The notes under the pieces: generated by a model
What the model was told of the DNA's origin: nothing
What the model saw: the letters and a program-made list of their open reading frames with translations, nothing else
Databases searched by the model: none
Shown: one piece after another, positions 51,361 through 59,859 of the stretch
Layout of the letters: every line of letters begins with the position of its first letter
How positions within the stretch are numbered: position 1 is the first letter of the stretch
Program-made: the position numbers and the translations under genes
Assembly (NCBI RefSeq): GCF_001187725.1
Contig: NZ_LGIQ01000017.1
Location: forward strand, 342,787-406,786
Length of the DNA stretch: 64,000 nucleotides
Direction of reading: 5' to 3'
Source: Brevibacillus reuszeri
Lineage (GTDB): Bacteria; Bacillota; Bacilli; Brevibacillales; Brevibacillaceae

Positions 51361-51382
51361 ACTCGGATCACCAGTGTATAAT
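51355..51382 (+). promoter_or_regulatory. SigmaA promoter of the activator gene
   Basis: TTTACA, a 16-base spacer and TATAAT, ending about 50 bases before the activator's start. Confidence 0.6.
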
Positions 51383-51433
51383 TAATGAGAAAGTGTTTAC
51401 TATTTTATACATTCTTAAAAAGGGATGGTTGGG

Positions 51434-53143
51434 TTGAAACACAAACTGCCTGCTCTAACCGATTTCATGCAGACGAACATGCTGATTTCCCGTTATCATG
51501 AGCATTTTTTCGTTCATACAAAGGCCGATATCCCTGTCTTTCTCGAAGAAGCTGAAGGCTGGCATGTCACCCGCTCCTCGTATTTATCCGTAGACAAAAA
51601 AATTGATTTTACTCAGCCTCCCTGGGAAAAAACCACTGTCATCCATGCGGATCTGCCTCTCTCTCAGGTTATTTCCTTACTCGGTGATTATCCCTACCTC
51701 CTGATTGCACAAGAAGCGCCAGAGCCAGTCGGTTATCTCGAGCGTTCCCGTGTCCTGCAAGCCATATTTGAGTCATACGAGGTTCTTGAAGCGTATTTTG
51801 AAACGATGATCAAGACCATGGATGCTTCTATTTCCGTCATTGATGAGCAGGCGCGAATCATGGTCTGGACAGAAGGAGCCGAAAGCATTTTTTCCTTGAA
51901 GCAAAAGGACGTCATCGGCAAGCCCATCACGGATTTTTTTCCTTTGGAGATGCTCGAAACGATTCAATCATTAAAAAGTGGACATTCCCTCTATCGCCAT
52001 CAACATCAGCCGAGAGAGGATCTCGTCGTCCTGATTAATACCAATCCCATTTTCCTGCATGACAAAATCATTGGGGCTGTCGCCGCGGAAACAGACATTA
52101 CTAGTCAGGTCAGACTCAATCAGGAGCTGCTCAACGCCAATAAAAAGGTCAATCATTTACAGCAGGAAATGGCCAAGCTGAGTCCGTCTGCCGATCCTTT
52201 TCAGCAAATCAAGGGAACAAGTCTCGCCATCCGGCAAATCAAATCGATGATTCAAAAGCTGAATGCCACGGAAGCTACGGTACTGATCCTCGGCGAAAGC
52301 GGGGTCGGCAAGGAGCTGTTTGCCAAAGCTGTGCATGATGTGCGCGAGGGTGCCAATGCACCATTTGTCGCCATCAACTGCGGTGCGATCTCTCCGACCT
52401 TGTTTGAAAGTGAACTGTTCGGTTATGAAAAGGGGGCCTTCTCCGGTGCCGATCAAAAAGGAAAAAAAGGAATGATCGAGCTGGCGCGTGGAGGCACGCT
52501 CTTTCTGGATGAGGTCGGCGAAATGCCGCTCGATATGCAGGTGAAGCTCCTGCGCGTTTTACAGGAAAGAAAGTATTATCCAGTAGGTGGCACCAAGCAG
52601 ATTGAAGCTGATTTTCGAGTCGTGGCTGCGACCAATAAAAATTTGGAGGACTTGGTGAAGGAAGGGAAATTTCGTGAGGATCTGTTCTACCGTCTCAATG
52701 TCGTGACGCTAAAGATTCCTCCTCTTCGCCAGCGCATTGAGGATACGATTGAGCTGGCGCACTTTTTTCTCTATGAGTTTTCGCTGCGCTACAACCGACC
52801 TGTCCATGCGATCTCACAAAACGTCATGCAAAACCTGCTCCAGTATGACTGGCCAGGCAACATTCGCGAGCTGCGAAATGCGATAGAAAGATTGGTCGTA
52901 TTTGCAACTGATGGTGTTATGAAAGAAGAGGACTTGCCCTATTCGCTGCAAGGACAGCCCAAGGTGTCTCCAATCGAATTGCCCGATGACCTGATCTCCT
53001 TGCAGGAGGAGCTGGAAGCACATGAGCGCCGCGTCATTTTGCGGGCAATTGAGCTGGAAAACGGCAACAAGCAGGCTGCAGCCAAACGATTGGGCATTTC
53101 ACGTGCGACGCTGTACAATAAATTAAACAAGGCAGATCAGTAG
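51434..53143 (+). CDS. PAS-domain sigma54-dependent activator of the hydroxyproline regulon
   Basis: About 569 residues. A TTG at 51434 is preferred because AAAAAGGG lies at proper distance; the ATG at 51425 is too close to it. Order: an N-terminal region of about 110 residues resembling the CBS-like module of PrdR-type regulators, a PAS domain (about 125-235), a sigma54 AAA+ domain (Walker A GESGVGKE near 287, the sigma54-contact loop GAFSGA near 334 instead of GAFTGA, Walker B GGTLFLDEVGEM) and a C-terminal Fis helix-turn-helix (NKQAAAKRLGISRATLYNKL). It is divergent from the hydroxyproline operon and should activate all four sigma54 promoters here. Confidence 0.92.
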   Translation: MKHKLPALTDFMQTNMLISRYHEHFFVHTKADIPVFLEEAEGWHVTRSSYLSVDKKIDFTQPPWEKTTVIHADLPLSQVISLLGDYPYLLIAQEAPEPVGYLERSRVLQAIFESYEVLEAYFETMIKTMDASISVIDEQARIMVWTEGAESIFSLKQKDVIGKPITDFFPLEMLETIQSLKSGHSLYRHQHQPREDLVVLINTNPIFLHDKIIGAVAAETDITSQVRLNQELLNANKKVNHLQQEMAKLSPSADPFQQIKGTSLAIRQIKSMIQKLNATEATVLILGESGVGKELFAKAVHDVREGANAPFVAINCGAISPTLFESELFGYEKGAFSGADQKGKKGMIELARGGTLFLDEVGEMPLDMQVKLLRVLQERKYYPVGGTKQIEADFRVVAATNKNLEDLVKEGKFREDLFYRLNVVTLKIPPLRQRIEDTIELAHFFLYEFSLRYNRPVHAISQNVMQNLLQYDWPGNIRELRNAIERLVVFATDGVMKEEDLPYSLQGQPKVSPIELPDDLISLQEELEAHERRVILRAIELENGNKQAAAKRLGISRATLYNKLNKADQ

Positions 53144-53164
53144 CTTCTCACAGGGGAAAATAAG

Positions 53165-53189
53165 GGCTGTCGATCATTTCTCGACAGCC
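53165..53189 (-). terminator. Terminator of the liv operon
   Basis: GGCTGTCGA and TCGACAGCC form a perfect nine-pair stem with a seven-base loop; on the minus strand CTTATTTT follows. On the plus strand, after the activator gene, there is no U-run. Confidence 0.65.
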
Positions 53190-53200
53190 TGACAGCTCGA

Positions 53201-53320
53201 CTAGGGACACGGTTTCCTTTCTTTGCGAGAGAAAAACAAGAGAAGGCGACGACGTACAAAGCGGTAATCACATCCGCTTTTCGGGGGTAGGACCTCAGAC
53301 AAAATACGGACCAATTCCAT
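53201..53320 (-). CDS. Possible 39-residue protein after livF
   Basis: An ATG at 53320 preceded by AAAGGAGG at eight bases opens a frame MELVRILSEVLPPKSGCDYR that continues with a basic FVRRRLLLFFSRKERKPCP end and stops at a TAG. The ribosome site is as strong as any in the window, and the frame lies between livF and the operon terminator. No family is recognised. Confidence 0.45.
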   Translation of the reverse strand: MELVRILSEVLPPKSGCDYRFVRRRLLLFFSRKERKPCP

Positions 53321-53363
53321 AGTTGATTCCTCCTTTGTCGTTTAACAGCAGCCTTCATGTCTC

Positions 53364-54080
53364 TTACGCACCGAGATAAGCCTTGACGATGGATTCGTCC
53401 CCGCGCAGTACCTCTGCCGTGTTTCCCATGACGATTCGCCCGGTTTCGAGGACGTAGCCGCGGTGCGCAAGCCGAAGTGCCGCTTTGGCATTTTGCTCGA
53501 TCAAAAGGATCGTCGTGCCTTGCTTGTTAATTTCTCTGATGATGTGCATAATCTCCTGCACAATAATCGGGGCAAGTCCCATGGAAGGCTCATCGAGCAT
53601 CAGCAATTTAGGACGCGCCATCAAGCCCCGGCATATCGCCAGCATCTGCTGCTCTCCGCCGCTGAGTGTTCCTCCCAGTTGTGTGCTCCTCTCCTTCAAG
53701 CGTGGAAAAAAGGAAAACGCTTGTTCAATCCCGGCCGCAATCACATTCTTCTTTTTCTTTTGCGTGAATCCGCCCAGCTCCAGATTTTCACGGACGGTCA
53801 AGCCCGCAAAAATTCGTCGCCCTTCTGGGACATGAATGATTCCTTCCTCGACAATCTGGTGAGGGGGCATGCCGACAATGCTTTTTCCGTTCAGCAAAAT
53901 ATTACCTTTGCCTGGACGGACAAGCCCGGAGATCGTTTTGAGTGTCGTGCTCTTCCCTGCTCCATTGCTCCCCAATAGTGCCACAATCTCCCCTTGGCGC
54001 ACCTCCAAACTGATTCCTTTCAACGCTGCGATTTTTCCATAGAACGAATGAACATTGTCGATTGTCAAAAGTGTACTCAC
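53364..54080 (-). CDS. livF: Branched-chain-type amino-acid ABC transporter ATPase LivF
   Basis: A 238-residue ATPase: Walker A GSNGAGKSTT near residue 35, signature LSGGEQQMLAICRGLMARP near 137, Walker B LLMLDEPSMGLAP. The C-terminus (GNTAEVLRGDESIVKAYLGA) is the LivF type. The start overlaps the livG stop by four bases (ATGA). Given the operon's promoter it probably serves uptake of hydroxyproline or proline rather than leucine. Confidence 0.93.
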   Translation of the reverse strand: MSTLLTIDNVHSFYGKIAALKGISLEVRQGEIVALLGSNGAGKSTTLKTISGLVRPGKGNILLNGKSIVGMPPHQIVEEGIIHVPEGRRIFAGLTVRENLELGGFTQKKKKNVIAAGIEQAFSFFPRLKERSTQLGGTLSGGEQQMLAICRGLMARPKLLMLDEPSMGLAPIIVQEIMHIIREINKQGTTILLIEQNAKAALRLAHRGYVLETGRIVMGNTAEVLRGDESIVKAYLGA

Positions 54081-54850
54081 ATCGCCTCCTCCTCCTTCCC
54101 CAAATATGCCTCCACGACGCGAGGATGATTCAGGACTTCGGCAGGAGCTCCCTCAGCAATTTTTTGTCCGTAATCGAGAACAATCACATTTTCAGAGATT
54201 TTATGAATCAAGCCCATATCATGCTCAATAATGAGGACAGTCAGCCCGTACTTCTGGCGAATGCGCTTGATGAGCTCAATCAGACTCTCTTTTTCCTCAT
54301 AGTTCAACCCCGCTGCCGGCTCATCCAGCAGCAGGACATGCGGCTTTGTTGCCAATGCCCTCGCGATTTCCAAATAGCGCTGTTCACCATACGGCAAATT
54401 TTTAGCTATGCGGTAACGGGAAGCATCCATCCCGACAAATGCCAGACAATCACGGGCCACGTCTTCGATGAGCCTCTCTTCCTGTTTCTGTGCCGGTGTA
54501 TGCCACAGAGCTCCCCAGACCGTCTGCTTCGTTCGGCTATGCATGCCTGACTTCACATTGTCTAGCACAGTCAAATTGGGAAACAGGCGCAGGTTCTGAA
54601 AGGTTCGTGCCAAGCCTCGCTGTGTGATTTGACTCGGCTTTTTCCCGACAAGACTTTCATTGCCGAGCAGGATTTGACCTGCTGTTGGGCGATAAAATCC
54701 GGTAATCATGTTAAAAACGGACGTCTTCCCTGCACCATTTGGTCCGATGATGCTCGTAATCGAGCCAGCAGGAATTTCGAAGGACAGATCGCCCACAGCC
54801 GTAAGACCGCCAAATTTAAGCGTTACATTTTTCACTGTCAAGCTGGACAT
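54077..54850 (-). CDS. livG: Branched-chain-type amino-acid ABC transporter ATPase LivG
   Basis: About 257 residues from an ATG at 54850 after AAGGGAG. Walker A GPNGAGKTSV, LivG-specific insert around FQNLRLFPNLTVLDNVKSGM, signature LPYGEQRYLEIARALATKP (LivG-type replacing LSGGQ) and Walker B VLLLDEPAAGLN. Its 5' end overlaps livM by 35 bases. Confidence 0.93.
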   Translation of the reverse strand: MSSLTVKNVTLKFGGLTAVGDLSFEIPAGSITSIIGPNGAGKTSVFNMITGFYRPTAGQILLGNESLVGKKPSQITQRGLARTFQNLRLFPNLTVLDNVKSGMHSRTKQTVWGALWHTPAQKQEERLIEDVARDCLAFVGMDASRYRIAKNLPYGEQRYLEIARALATKPHVLLLDEPAAGLNYEEKESLIELIKRIRQKYGLTVLIIEHDMGLIHKISENVIVLDYGQKIAEGAPAEVLNHPRVVEAYLGKEEEAM

Positions 54851-55820
54851 CTCTGTCACTCCCTTCTGTCCTCACCACATCAGCTTCCTGCGCCGAATCC
54901 TTACCCGTCTCGTAGCGTGCTGGCCACAGGCCTTGAGGTCGAAAGAGCATCATCGCCACCAAAGCTACGCCAAAAATCAAATAGCGCCAGTCTTCCACCG
55001 ACCGCAGCAGCTCCGGCAGCGCGATGACCAGGACCGCCCCCAGCACTACACCCGGGATGCTGCCCAAGCCTCCGAGTACAACCGCGAGCAAGATCATTAT
55101 CGATTGGGTGAAGCTAAAGCTGAGCGGAGCAATCGCGCTCATTTTTACCGCAAAGACAGATCCCCCCAAGCTACCGATGACGGCTCCGATCGAATACGCC
55201 AGCAGCTTCATCTTGATCCGATTGATTCCCATCGCCTCGGCTGCGTCCTCATCCTCGCGAATGTACATCCAGGCTCTGCCGATGCGTGAGGAGCCAAGCC
55301 TTTTCACCGCAAGAACAGCCAGAATGGCAATAATCAGGATCAGGTAGTAAAAGTCCATTTGTCCTGCCAGCACATAGCTGCCGATAGATGGGCGAGGAAT
55401 CCCGTAGATTCCCGAGGCGGAGCCCGTGATATCAAGATTGATCGCCAGAATGCGGATAATTTCTCCAAAGCCCAAAGTCACAATCGCCAAATAATCACTG
55501 CGCAGGCGAAGCGTCGGTGCTCCGATGATGACGCCAACTACTGCGGCGATCGCCATCGAGACGGGTAGTGTCGTCCAGAACGACCATTGATACACGGTCA
55601 TCAAAATCCCTGTCGTATACGCTCCGACCGCAAAAAAAGCGGCATAGCCCAAATCAAGAAGTCCAGCAAAGCCGACGACCACATTTAATCCTTGTGCCAG
55701 AACGATATAAAACAGGGCAAGAGTCGCTACATCGAGCCAATAGTTGTTGGTGAGAAACGGAAGGCAGGATGCCACGACAAGCAACAGGACGATGGAGAGC
55801 TTTTTTCCGAGTGGGTTCAT
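54816..55820 (-). CDS. livM: Branched-chain-type amino-acid ABC transporter permease LivM
   Basis: A 334-residue permease with about eight helices; family stretches are QGLNVVVGFAGLLDLGYAAF near residue 43 and the ATPase contact loop EDAAEAMGINRIKMKLLAYS near 193. The C-terminal tail after LFRPQGLW is polar. It is three bases from livH. Confidence 0.92.
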   Translation of the reverse strand: MNPLGKKLSIVLLLVVASCLPFLTNNYWLDVATLALFYIVLAQGLNVVVGFAGLLDLGYAAFFAVGAYTTGILMTVYQWSFWTTLPVSMAIAAVVGVIIGAPTLRLRSDYLAIVTLGFGEIIRILAINLDITGSASGIYGIPRPSIGSYVLAGQMDFYYLILIIAILAVLAVKRLGSSRIGRAWMYIREDEDAAEAMGINRIKMKLLAYSIGAVIGSLGGSVFAVKMSAIAPLSFSFTQSIMILLAVVLGGLGSIPGVVLGAVLVIALPELLRSVEDWRYLIFGVALVAMMLFRPQGLWPARYETGKDSAQEADVVRTEGSDRDVQLDSEKCNA

Positions 55821-55823
55821 CCG

Positions 55824-56726
55824 CTACATCCTCTCCGTTACTTTTTCGCCCATGATGCCCGTTGGCTTCAGCACCAGGATCAAAATCAGGAGGGAAAAGG
55901 CAACAACATCCTTCCACGAGCCGCCAAAAAGGAATGTTCCTGCCGTCTCCATCATGCCAAGCAGCAGCCCACCCAGCATCGCGCCAGGTATACTGCCGAT
56001 TCCACCAAGAACGGCTGCCGTAAAGGCTTTGAGCCCGATAATAAAGCCCATCATAAAATTGACCGTGCCGTAATACGCGCCTGCCATTGTCCCTGCGCCC
56101 GCTGCCAGCGAAGCCCCGATAAAAAAGGTCAGAGCAATCACCTTGTGTACGTTGATCCCCATCAAATGACATGCTGTCTGATCGTGTGCGATTGCTCTCA
56201 TCGCTTTCCCGTAGAGCGTCCGGCTAATGAACAGGTGCAAGCCCAGCATCAGCAAAGCTGAGATGATAACCAGTCCGATTTGTGTATACGTAATGTGCGC
56301 TCCGAATAGCTCCCACCCATCATGAGACAGCTGGAGCGGGTACACCTGATATTGCGCCCCCCAAAACAGCATGGAGCCATTTTCCAGAAAAAGGGATACA
56401 CCTATAGCCGTAATCAGGATGGAGAGGCGCGGGGCGAGCAGAAGTGGCCGATAAGCCACCCGCTCGATCCCCATTCCGATCGCACCCACAATTACCATCG
56501 TTAGAAACAGCACGACAACAATTCCCATCAAGCCAGCACCTGAACCATTTCCGCTCACTACACTAAGCAGCGTATATCCGACAAAGGCACCGAGCATATA
56601 CAAATCACCATGTGCAAAATTAAGCAGCTTGATAATCCCAAAGACCATCGTATACCCCAAGGCAATCAAGCTGTAAAAAGCACCGATCACCAACCCGTCT
56701 GCTAGGGTCTGGACCAATATATCCAT
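55824..56726 (-). CDS. livH: Branched-chain-type amino-acid ABC transporter permease LivH
   Basis: A 300-residue permease of eight helices with the LivH N-terminal LADGLVIGAFYSLIALGYTM and the loop GKAMRAIAHDQTACHLMGIN near 174. It pairs with LivM. Located 43 bases after the binding-protein gene. Confidence 0.93.
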   Translation of the reverse strand: MDILVQTLADGLVIGAFYSLIALGYTMVFGIIKLLNFAHGDLYMLGAFVGYTLLSVVSGNGSGAGLMGIVVVLFLTMVIVGAIGMGIERVAYRPLLLAPRLSILITAIGVSLFLENGSMLFWGAQYQVYPLQLSHDGWELFGAHITYTQIGLVIISALLMLGLHLFISRTLYGKAMRAIAHDQTACHLMGINVHKVIALTFFIGASLAAGAGTMAGAYYGTVNFMMGFIIGLKAFTAAVLGGIGSIPGAMLGGLLLGMMETAGTFLFGGSWKDVVAFSLLILILVLKPTGIMGEKVTERM

Positions 56727-56769
56727 GCATCCACCTCTTTCCTCGTTTCATGGACAAAGCGCTCCGCTG

Positions 56770-57915
56770 CTACTTCGCCAGCGTAAACTTGCCACCCGCC
56801 ACTTTTAATACGGCAAAGTTGGAGGTGTCCAAGGTGTTTTGTGCATTAAAGGAAATGGTTTGGCCCAGTGCTTTGAAGTCTTTCGTCTCTTTGATCGCTT
56901 TCTTGATCGCATCACGGTCGGTAGAATTTGCTCTCTTGATCGCATCCGCCAGCAGGTTGACCGCATTGTAGCTGAGTGCAGAAAACGGTCCTGGAGCCAA
57001 ATTGTTGTAGGTTTTTTTGTACTCTGAGGTGAATGCTTCCGCCCCTTCGATAAACTCAGCAGTCGGCGTAGCCGTAATCAGTAGTCCCTCTGCGTTTTCT
57101 GCGCCTGCGATTTTAATGACGTCCTCACTAAAGGAACCGTCGCCCACGAAGAAGAGGCCAGAGACGCCTTTTTGCTTAAACTGCTTGACCATCAAGCCGC
57201 CTGCCGCATAATAGCCGGTGAAATAGGTGGCATCGGGTCCAATGCCTTTGAGCTTGGTGACCAATGCACTGAAATCTTTTTCCTCGGGGTTAATGGCTTC
57301 ATAGGCGACTACCGTTCCGCCTGATTTTTCGACTGCTGCCTTGGCAAAATCCGCGAGGTCTTTGGCATAGGCAGAATTGTCGTGAACAAGAGCTACTTTT
57401 TTCGCCTGATTCGCTGCCATGTAGTCAGCAGCCGTTTGTGCCTGGTCAGGGGTCAGGCCGTTAATTAGAAACAGGGTGTCATAGCCTTGGGCAGGCAATT
57501 TGGCTGAATTCGCTGCAGGGACAATCATCGGGATATTGGCATTTTTAAAGACACCAGATGAGGGCAGTGTTGCTCCGGAGCAGTAGCCACCGACTACGGC
57601 AGCTACGTTTTGTGAAACCAGCTTATTAGCAGCAGTTGTGGCCATTTGTGGATCGCAGCCGTCATCCGCCACTTCAATCTTTAGCTTTTTACCGAGCACA
57701 CCACCAGCATCATTCACTTTTTTGACAGCCATTTCAATCGCATTTTGCATATCTTTTCCATCGGTTGCGTTGTTCCCTGTCACTGGGAGGAGCACCCCGA
57801 CCAAAATCTCATTCCCGTCCGCAGAGCCTGAAGACTGTCCTTGATTTGCACATCCTGCTACAGCCAGTGAGAGTGTTAACATCGTTGCAACAATCGCACT
57901 TCCCCATTTTTTCAT
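56770..57915 (-). CDS. livK: Periplasmic-type leucine-binding-family lipoprotein
   Basis: A 381-residue type I ABC binding lipoprotein with lipobox LAVAGC near residue 22 and the family start ILVGVLLPVTGNNATDGKDM. GGYCSGATLPSSGVFKNANI near 108 and the lobe LKGIGPDATYFTGYYAAGGL near 215 are typical. Promoter logic suggests it binds hydroxyproline or proline. Twenty-one bases separate it from the oppA-like gene. Confidence 0.9.
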   Translation of the reverse strand: MKKWGSAIVATMLTLSLAVAGCANQGQSSGSADGNEILVGVLLPVTGNNATDGKDMQNAIEMAVKKVNDAGGVLGKKLKIEVADDGCDPQMATTAANKLVSQNVAAVVGGYCSGATLPSSGVFKNANIPMIVPAANSAKLPAQGYDTLFLINGLTPDQAQTAADYMAANQAKKVALVHDNSAYAKDLADFAKAAVEKSGGTVVAYEAINPEEKDFSALVTKLKGIGPDATYFTGYYAAGGLMVKQFKQKGVSGLFFVGDGSFSEDVIKIAGAENAEGLLITATPTAEFIEGAEAFTSEYKKTYNNLAPGPFSALSYNAVNLLADAIKRANSTDRDAIKKAIKETKDFKALGQTISFNAQNTLDTSNFAVLKVAGGKFTLAK

Positions 57916-57936
57916 AGCCCTTCCCCCGTTCGACTA

Positions 57937-59601
57937 TTATTCGATGGATGCCCATTTCCAGTCGATCGCACCCAGACCGTCCTGGAAGACTCCTTTTACC
58001 TTGTCATTTTTCACCCATGTATGTGTGTAGAAATAAATGGGCATGATCGGCATCTCGTCCATCATGATTTGCTCGGCTTCCCGCAGAATTGCCTTGCGTT
58101 TCTCTGGATCGCCCTCTGTAGCTGACTGATTCAACAGCTCTTTGAATTTCGGATTTTCCCAGCGCGTATCATTGTTCCCGCCATTTTTCTCTTTGAACAG
58201 CTCCAGGAAGTTGATTGGATCGTTGAAGTCACCGGACCAGCCCAGACGACCTACCTGATAGTTGCCCGCATGCATGGTTTCGAGGTATACCTTCCATTCC
58301 TGGTTTTCGAGCTTCACTTCTACACCCAGGTTTTTGCGCCACTGATCCTGAATTGCCTCAGCGATTTTTTTATGTCCTTCCGAAGTGTTGTAAACAAGCG
58401 TAACTGGTGGAATCTTCGTAATCCCCAGCTCGCTCATGCCTTCTTCCAGCAGCTTTTTAGCCGTTTCTTGATCATTGTCTTTGAAGTAGCCATCCGGATT
58501 GAGTGCCATCGTCGGGGGAACAGCTGCCATCGCGGGCTGTTGATTTGCTTGGAGTACGTTATCGATCAGGATTTGACGATTGATCGAGTAGGCAAATGCT
58601 TTACGTATTTTCACATTGTTGAACGGAGGTTTTTCTGTATTAAATTTATACCAATACGTCGCGCCAACTGGTTTTACTTGCAGCTTTCCACTGTCCTTTA
58701 AGGCAGGCATAGCGTCTGTAGGCAAAGAACTCATCGGAGATCCTGCCCAGTCGATCTCGCCATTTTCAAACATAGACAGCTCAGTGTTCTCGTCCTCTAC
58801 CATCGAAAACTCGATTTTGTCTAGCTTGACTTTTTCCTTATCCCAATAATTCTCATTTTTTACCAAAACCATTTTGCTCTTATGATCCCAAACTTCCATC
58901 TTATATGGTCCGTTACCCAGATGAGTTTTGGCATCTCCTGCCCAGTTTGGCGTACCTTCCACTACCTTTTTATTTACCGGGAAATAAGTTTGGAAGGCAG
59001 TCAGCTCCAGGAAAAACGGCGTTGGATTCTCGAGCTCTACCTTTAACGTCTTGTCATCCACTGCCTTTACGCCTACATTTTCCAGCTTTGCTTCACTTTT
59101 ATTAGCTTTTTCCGCATTTTTGATGTAATACAGCTGATAGGCGTAGTTGGACGCTGTTTTCGGATCGAGTGCACGCTTCCACGCATATTCAAAATCATGG
59201 GCGGTTACTGGTTCACCATTGCTCCATTTGGAATCGCGCAGTGTGAATGTATATGTTTTCAAATCGCTAGAGACATCGATTTTCTCGGCTACTGCTTCTT
59301 CTGGCTTACCAGATGGTCCGATACGTGTAAGCCCGTCAAAGACTGCCTTTGTAATCGCTGCCGAAGTCGTGTCTTCTGCCAAGCCCGGATCACCAGAGGG
59401 TGGCTCTGAGTGAAGATTCCAGCGCAATACCTGTGGTTCCTTTGGCTTTTCTACTGGTGCAGGCTGTGTTCCTGATTGTGCTTGCGTTTGGCCTTGCTGC
59501 GTGTGATCTGCTGGTTTGGCTGCTGGCTGTCCCCCACATCCTGCGAGTGCCGCTCCCAGAACAGCGACACTGCTGATTAGGGCAAAAATGCTTCTTTTCA
59601 A
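57937..59601 (-). CDS. Oligopeptide-binding lipoprotein (OppA family), orphan
   Basis: A 554-residue SBP_bac_5 protein from a TTG. The lipobox is LAGC near residue 21, then a Gln/Pro/Ala-rich linker and the family start QVLRWNLHSEPPSGDPGLAE. The signature YTFTLRDSKWSNGEPVTAHD, then FEYAWKRALDP, lies near 150. No opp permease or ATPase genes are in the window, so it must use a transporter encoded elsewhere. As the first gene of the liv operon under a sigma54 promoter it may capture Hyp- or Pro-containing collagen peptides. Confidence 0.9.
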   Translation of the reverse strand: MKRSIFALISSVAVLGAALAGCGGQPAAKPADHTQQGQTQAQSGTQPAPVEKPKEPQVLRWNLHSEPPSGDPGLAEDTTSAAITKAVFDGLTRIGPSGKPEEAVAEKIDVSSDLKTYTFTLRDSKWSNGEPVTAHDFEYAWKRALDPKTASNYAYQLYYIKNAEKANKSEAKLENVGVKAVDDKTLKVELENPTPFFLELTAFQTYFPVNKKVVEGTPNWAGDAKTHLGNGPYKMEVWDHKSKMVLVKNENYWDKEKVKLDKIEFSMVEDENTELSMFENGEIDWAGSPMSSLPTDAMPALKDSGKLQVKPVGATYWYKFNTEKPPFNNVKIRKAFAYSINRQILIDNVLQANQQPAMAAVPPTMALNPDGYFKDNDQETAKKLLEEGMSELGITKIPPVTLVYNTSEGHKKIAEAIQDQWRKNLGVEVKLENQEWKVYLETMHAGNYQVGRLGWSGDFNDPINFLELFKEKNGGNNDTRWENPKFKELLNQSATEGDPEKRKAILREAEQIMMDEMPIMPIYFYTHTWVKNDKVKGVFQDGLGAIDWKWASIE

Positions 59602-59654
59602 ACGATCAACCCCTCATTCTCTAAAATGATTTAATTTTTACAAAATACTGAAAA

Positions 59655-59670
59655 TGCAAGAGGTATGCCA
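59655..59670 (-). promoter_or_regulatory. Sigma54 promoter of the oppA-liv operon
   Basis: Minus strand TGGCATACCTCTTGCA matches TGGCAYR-N4-TTGCW exactly. The -12 element is 54 bases from the TTG start of the oppA-like gene. TTTAGACA (59721) and ATTAGACA (59753), 50-100 bases upstream, are candidate activator sites. Confidence 0.85.
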
Positions 59671-59784
59671 AATGGAAAAAGGAGGGATCAGGCTATTTCG
59701 CATCACTATATGTATCGTTTTTTAGACAACTATGATTGTATGTGTTTTAAATATTAGACAGATGATATTTCTTCCTTAAAAAGG

Positions 59785-59820
59785 AAAAGCCCTTGACCAC
59801 TTTCCATGATCAAGGGCTTT
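59785..59820 (-). terminator. Terminator after the M24 peptidase gene
   Basis: AAAAGCCCTTGA pairs with TCAAGGGCTTT around a 13-base loop, with a U-run on the minus strand. It separates this gene from the oppA-liv promoter region. Confidence 0.8.
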
Positions 59821-59859
59821 GATGCTTCTTTGCTCCTATGCTTCTTTGGTTCACAGATG

